From CAIVAT01 sp964455285 (lineage in GTDB: Bacteria > Bacteroidota > Bacteroidia > Bacteroidales > FEN-979), in assembly GCA_964455285.1 (NCBI GenBank), contig CAYVVG010000053.1:1-28035 (forward strand): a DNA stretch of 28,035 nt, in the 5' to 3' direction. How positions within the stretch are numbered: position 1 is the stretch's first letter; each line of letters opens with the position of its first letter. A program made the position numbers and the translations under genes. A model generated the notes under the pieces. That model did not search any database, was not told the origin of the DNA, and saw only the letters and a program-made list of their open reading frames with translations. Shown here one piece after another: positions 24,693-28,035 of the stretch.

Positions 24693-27194
24693 ATGAGCAG
24701 AGGCCTGGTTTGTTCATTCATGATCTTCCTGCTAAGTTTCCAACTCCATGCCCAGGGATGGCGCGCACACGAGATGGAGGTGGTGGTGAACACGGCCACT
24801 CCGGCCGACCGGCAGAAACTCGGCGCCCTTTCGCTGCCTTTCGAGCCGGCTTCCTCCGACGGAAGTTTAGTCAGGATGTACCTGGTGCCGAAGGAACTGG
24901 AACAACTGAAAGACAGCGGAATCGAATACCGGGTGCGCATTCCCGACCTGAACGCGCACTATGCAGGCTTCTGGGATAACCCGCTGGTTCCGCCGGGCTA
25001 CTATAACTACGAACAGATCGTCTTCATCATCGACAGCCTGGCGACCCATTTTCCCTCCATCTGCAAAAAAGTGATGCTGGGCACCTCGGTCGGGAACAGA
25101 CAACTGGCGGCGTTGAAGATCAGCGACAATGTGAATGAAGATGAGCCCGAACCCGAGATCCTGTTCGACGGGGGAATCCACGGCGACGAGGTGGGAGGCG
25201 CGCAGAACATGATCATGTTCGCCCGTGAGCTCTGCCTCGTGTACGACAACGATCCAACCCTGACCGACCTGGTCAACACCCGCGAGATCTGGCTCTACCC
25301 GATGGTGAACCCCGACGGGCGAGTGTCGATGTCGAGGTACAACAACAACGGCGTCGACATCAACCGCGACAACGGGTACATGTGGGACGGCGAAGGATTC
25401 AGCCCGGGCGCATGCTCGCAGGTCGAGACAAAAACGCTTCGCAACCTCCTGCTCGACAACCAGTTCGTGGTTTATACCAATTACCACAGCGGCACCGAGA
25501 TCATCTCCTACCCCTGGAGCTACCGGGCCAGTTCGCCCCGCGACATCCAGCACATCGATCAACTTGCCCAGGAGTACGCCAACCATTCCGGGTACGGTAA
25601 CCTGACTTACGGACAGGGTTACCTGGTGATGTATGCCATCAACGGCAGCACCAAAGATTTCCAGTATGGAAGCCTCGGAAATGTAGGATGGTCGATCGAG
25701 ATCTCCAACGACAAACAACCGCCGTCGTCGCAGATCTCCTTTTTCTACAACGCCAACAAATCAGCCATGCTCGAGGTGATCAAAGAGTGCGGCTGGGGGA
25801 TCAGCGGCATCGTGACCGACTCGATATCAGGCGAGCCGGTCCGTGCCAATCTCTGGGTGAACAATCTTTACCCTGTATCGACCGACCCGGTTGTAGGTGA
25901 TTACCACAAATACCTGGTGCCGGGCACCTACTCCATTACGGTGAAAGCCAACGGGTACCAGACAAAGACGGTGAACGGGATCAATGTGCCCTCCCAGGGA
26001 AGTGCCGTAACCGACATCGCACTCGCTCCCGAACCCGGGTTCCACGCGTGGAGGCTTACCAGTTGCCGGATCCCCGGGAATAACTTCGGCGATGAAGGAT
26101 TCACCCCGGGATGCCTCGGGAAGCCTGATTCCGTGCCCTACTCCATCGGCCGGACAGGCTGGGCCGTTGTGGACATGGGAGATACGATCTACAACAAGGC
26201 CGGCAACGACTTCAAGGTCGTGCAGAACGGCATCACTAAAAAATCGTTCACCGTTTCCGGTGGCATTCAAATCGACGGACCCTTTACAACCATCGGTTCG
26301 GGCACCGGCACCCTCGCATTCGATCTCGGCTCCGCCTCCGTGAACAAAGTCAGGTACCTGCAGATCAAAGACAACGGAACGGGATCGGCCACCGGTCCCG
26401 GGGCCGGCTACAATTTCGACGGGGTCGAGATGCTGAGTCTCCCCCTCGTGGTGCGGTTCCATGCCGGCAACCCCTCGCCCTGCACAGGTGCCGGCGTTGA
26501 CTTCATCGATGCCTCCTACGGAAACCCCACCTCCTGGAGCTGGTCGTTCCCGGGAGGAAACCCCTCCGCTTCGATCCAGCAAAACCCCACCGGCATCGTG
26601 TATGACACCCCAGGCACCTACGATGTAACGCTGACGGCCAGCGACGGATTCACCACAGTCACCCGGACGATGCACGATTATGTGAACGTGCTGGAATCGC
26701 CCGTGGTTTCACTGGGAAATGATACCACCGTATGCATGTGGAACTCGATCGTACTGGATGCCGGCAACCCGGGCGGCAGCTATCTCTGGTCCACCGGCGA
26801 CACCACACAAACCCTCACCGTAGATTCGACCGGGACAGGGCTCGGATCGCGCGACATCTGGGTGCACGTTGTCTTCCCCCCGGGATGCAGTACCTACGAC
26901 ACCCTCACCGTAACCTTCGACGAATGCACCGGGATGGCGGGACGGTCCGGGCAGGAAACCCTGTCGGTTTACCCGAACCCCTCCACAGGCTCATTCAGTT
27001 TTGATATTCAAGATTTTAAGAAAACATCCTGGGAAGTTCTGACCGCAGCCGGAATCCCGGTCATCCAGGGGAACCTGACCGGTCCTGCCTCGGCAGTTCA
27101 TATCCCTGTCCCGGGCAAGGCAGCCGGCATCTACCTTCTGAAGATCAACGCCGACGGGAACACTCTGATCCGCAAGGTGATCATAACACCGTGA
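24693..27194 (+). CDS. T9SS-secreted M14 zinc carboxypeptidase with PKD domain
   Basis: An 833-residue secreted metallocarboxypeptidase. The signal peptide is residues 1-21 (ending LHAQG). The M14 domain (about 95-365) has His163 and Glu166 in GIHGDE, His265 in YHSG as the third zinc ligand, NGVDINRDN for substrate binding, and catalytic Glu336 in WSIEIS; the set is complete and correctly spaced. A carboxypeptidase regulatory-like domain follows (about 368-446), then an unrecognised beta-rich module (about 449-585), a PKD domain (about 590-675), a further Ig-like segment (about 678-752) and a T9SS type A sorting domain (about 757-833, LSVYPNPSTGSF to GIYLLKINADG). It removes C-terminal residues from peptides outside the cell. 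rsmE begins five bases after its stop. The start is ATG 24693; Met10 is a less likely alternative. Confidence 0.94.
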   Translation: MSRGLVCSFMIFLLSFQLHAQGWRAHEMEVVVNTATPADRQKLGALSLPFEPASSDGSLVRMYLVPKELEQLKDSGIEYRVRIPDLNAHYAGFWDNPLVPPGYYNYEQIVFIIDSLATHFPSICKKVMLGTSVGNRQLAALKISDNVNEDEPEPEILFDGGIHGDEVGGAQNMIMFARELCLVYDNDPTLTDLVNTREIWLYPMVNPDGRVSMSRYNNNGVDINRDNGYMWDGEGFSPGACSQVETKTLRNLLLDNQFVVYTNYHSGTEIISYPWSYRASSPRDIQHIDQLAQEYANHSGYGNLTYGQGYLVMYAINGSTKDFQYGSLGNVGWSIEISNDKQPPSSQISFFYNANKSAMLEVIKECGWGISGIVTDSISGEPVRANLWVNNLYPVSTDPVVGDYHKYLVPGTYSITVKANGYQTKTVNGINVPSQGSAVTDIALAPEPGFHAWRLTSCRIPGNNFGDEGFTPGCLGKPDSVPYSIGRTGWAVVDMGDTIYNKAGNDFKVVQNGITKKSFTVSGGIQIDGPFTTIGSGTGTLAFDLGSASVNKVRYLQIKDNGTGSATGPGAGYNFDGVEMLSLPLVVRFHAGNPSPCTGAGVDFIDASYGNPTSWSWSFPGGNPSASIQQNPTGIVYDTPGTYDVTLTASDGFTTVTRTMHDYVNVLESPVVSLGNDTTVCMWNSIVLDAGNPGGSYLWSTGDTTQTLTVDSTGTGLGSRDIWVHVVFPPGCSTYDTLTVTFDECTGMAGRSGQETLSVYPNPSTGSFSFDIQDFKKTSWEVLTAAGIPVIQGNLTGPASAVHIPVPGKAAGIYLLKINADGNTLIRKVIITP

Positions 27195-27199
27195 TTCAC

Positions 27200-27919
27200 A
27201 TGCAGTTGTTCTATGTCACCGGACTTGCAGGCGGCACCTGTACCCTGGGTGAGGAGGAATCGCACCATTGCCTGAAGGTGTTGCGGATGCGCGAAGGCGA
27301 CACCCTCCATCTCACCGACGGGGAGGGACGTTTTTACGATGGAAGGTTGTCGGGCATGCATCCGAAGGGGTGTGCGGTGACGATCATCTCCACGAGAGAA
27401 GTACCCCCCGATCCCGTTCCCATCCACATCGCCATTGCCCCGACCAAGAACATTGACCGGTTCGAATGGTTCCTCGAGAAGGCGACGGAGATCGGCATCT
27501 CGCAGATCACCCCGCTGATCTGCGAACATTCGGAGCGCGACGTCGTTAAACTCCCGCGTTTGGAGAAAGTGATCGTTTCCGCCATGAAGCAATCGCTGAA
27601 AGCCTGGCTTCCGAAGCTCCATGAGCCGGTGAGATTCAAGGAATTGGTGGAGAGGCAATTCCCCGGGGGAAAGTTCATCGCCTATTGCGAAACCGGGCAG
27701 GAATCACTGCTTCAGAAGGCATACATCCCCGGAACCCCCGCCCTGGTCCTCATCGGCCCCGAAGGCGACTTCTCCCCGGCCGAGGTAGCCCTGGCCATGC
27801 AAAACGGCTTCATCCCCGTCAGCCTTGGCCCCTCCCGTCTCCGCACCGAAACCGCCGGGATCGTGGCGTGCCACACGTTGCACCTGGTGAGTCGTGAGAT
27901 CGTACATCGTACATCGTAG
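27200..27919 (+). CDS. rsmE: 16S rRNA m3U1498 methyltransferase
   Basis: A 239-residue SPOUT-class methyltransferase that methylates N3 of U1498 in 16S rRNA. An N-terminal PUA-like domain (1-70) starts MQLFYV and contains HHCLKVLRMREGD. The knotted SAM-binding C-terminal domain has LVLIGPEGDFSPAE and SLGPSRLRTETAG, the two RsmE signatures. ATG 27200 gives the normal RsmE start; a GTG at 27191 that overlaps the peptidase stop is the alternative. The final IVHRTS and TAG stop are encoded by the 7-bp repeat at 27899-27933. Its placement five bases after a secreted peptidase gene is probably readthrough from that transcript rather than a functional link. Confidence 0.95.
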   Translation: MQLFYVTGLAGGTCTLGEEESHHCLKVLRMREGDTLHLTDGEGRFYDGRLSGMHPKGCAVTIISTREVPPDPVPIHIAIAPTKNIDRFEWFLEKATEIGISQITPLICEHSERDVVKLPRLEKVIVSAMKQSLKAWLPKLHEPVRFKELVERQFPGGKFIAYCETGQESLLQKAYIPGTPALVLIGPEGDFSPAEVALAMQNGFIPVSLGPSRLRTETAGIVACHTLHLVSREIVHRTS

Positions 27920-27933
27920 ATCGTAGATCGCAG
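27899..27933. repeat. 7-bp tandem repeat between converging genes
   Basis: ATCGTAC, ATCGTAC, ATCGTAG, ATCGTAG and ATCGCAG follow in strict 7-bp phase, and the next partial unit ATCA continues it. The third unit holds the rsmE TAG stop (27917-27919); the partial unit holds the TGA stop of the minus-strand gene (27937-27935). Confidence 0.9.
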
Positions 27934-27934
27934 A

Positions 27935-28035
27935 TCAATTCCCCTCGTCCCTTATGCACCTCACCGACAACGCCTCCGCCCGCGACGCCGGGTAGAGCGA
28001 CACGGAGTAGTTATTCACGTGCATGCCCCGCGCCA
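27935..28035 (-). CDS. C-terminal end of a FISUMP-like domain protein (partial)
   Basis: The minus strand gives 32 residues and a stop, running off the right edge: ...MHVNNYSVSLYPASRAEALS, then VRCIRD and a short tail. A terminal SVRCxxD preceded by a hydrophobic strand is how Fibrobacter-succinogenes-major-paralogous (FISUMP) domains of Bacteroidota surface lipoproteins usually end. Only the tail is visible, so the rest of the protein, its start and its export signal are unknown. It converges on rsmE with 15 bases between the stops. The reading frame is supported by the lack of stops and the match to the motif, not by length. Confidence 0.6.
   Translation of the reverse strand, partial: ARGMHVNNYSVSLYPASRAEALSVRCIRDEGN

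Overview
The window looks like a GC-rich member of the Bacteroidota, probably of Bacteroidales type. Three things point there: two large secreted proteins end in type IX secretion (T9SS) type A sorting domains; several genes are preceded by the Bacteroidota -7 promoter element TAnnTTTG; and the cbb3 oxidase cluster has the compact layout of that phylum (fused CcoNO, one-heme CcoP). Coding density is high. No stretch over 300 bases lacks a gene, and I saw no tRNA, rRNA, CRISPR array, transposase or integrase.

Layout. (1) 109-7187, plus strand: 2-oxoglutarate dehydrogenase E1 and E2 (sucA, sucB), L-aspartate oxidase (nadB), a gamma-carbonic-anhydrase-like protein and a PlsC-type acyltransferase. 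(2) 7286-8764, plus: a cytoplasmic GH13 glycosidase whose 3' end overlaps the next, convergent gene. (3) 8751-12229, minus, read right to left: a lipoprotein cytochrome c, a Tat-exported GH109-type Gfo/Idh/MocA enzyme and a secreted M28 peptidase, in a tight, partly overlapping operon. (4) 12372-20667, minus, read right to left: ccoI, ccoS, ccoNO, ccoQ, ccoP, ccoG, ccoH and a DsbD_2/SafE-like membrane protein, which together make the high-affinity cbb3 oxidase and its copper-loading and assembly factors. (5) 20886-27919, plus: a 1222-residue sortilin-repeat/PKD T9SS protein, an M14 carboxypeptidase T9SS protein, and rsmE. (6) The right edge holds the last 32 residues of a minus-strand gene resembling the C-terminus of FISUMP-domain proteins.

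Together the genes suggest an aerobic or microaerobic heterotroph that runs an oxidative TCA step, makes NAD from aspartate, respires through a low-oxygen oxidase and degrades external protein and glycans.

The most unusual signal is a set of short tandem repeats with periods of 7, 8, 18 or 19 bp, nearly all at gene boundaries. An 18/19-bp array with a palindromic core lies on each side of sucA-sucB-nadB. An 8-bp array lies on each side of the cbb3 cluster, in opposite orientation on the plus strand but in the same orientation relative to the exported-protein gene downstream of each. The 7-bp arrays run into coding sequence: they supply the last codons and stop of the gamma-carbonic anhydrase and of rsmE, contribute to the stop of the converging gene at the right edge, and encode part of the linker of the SucB core enzyme.
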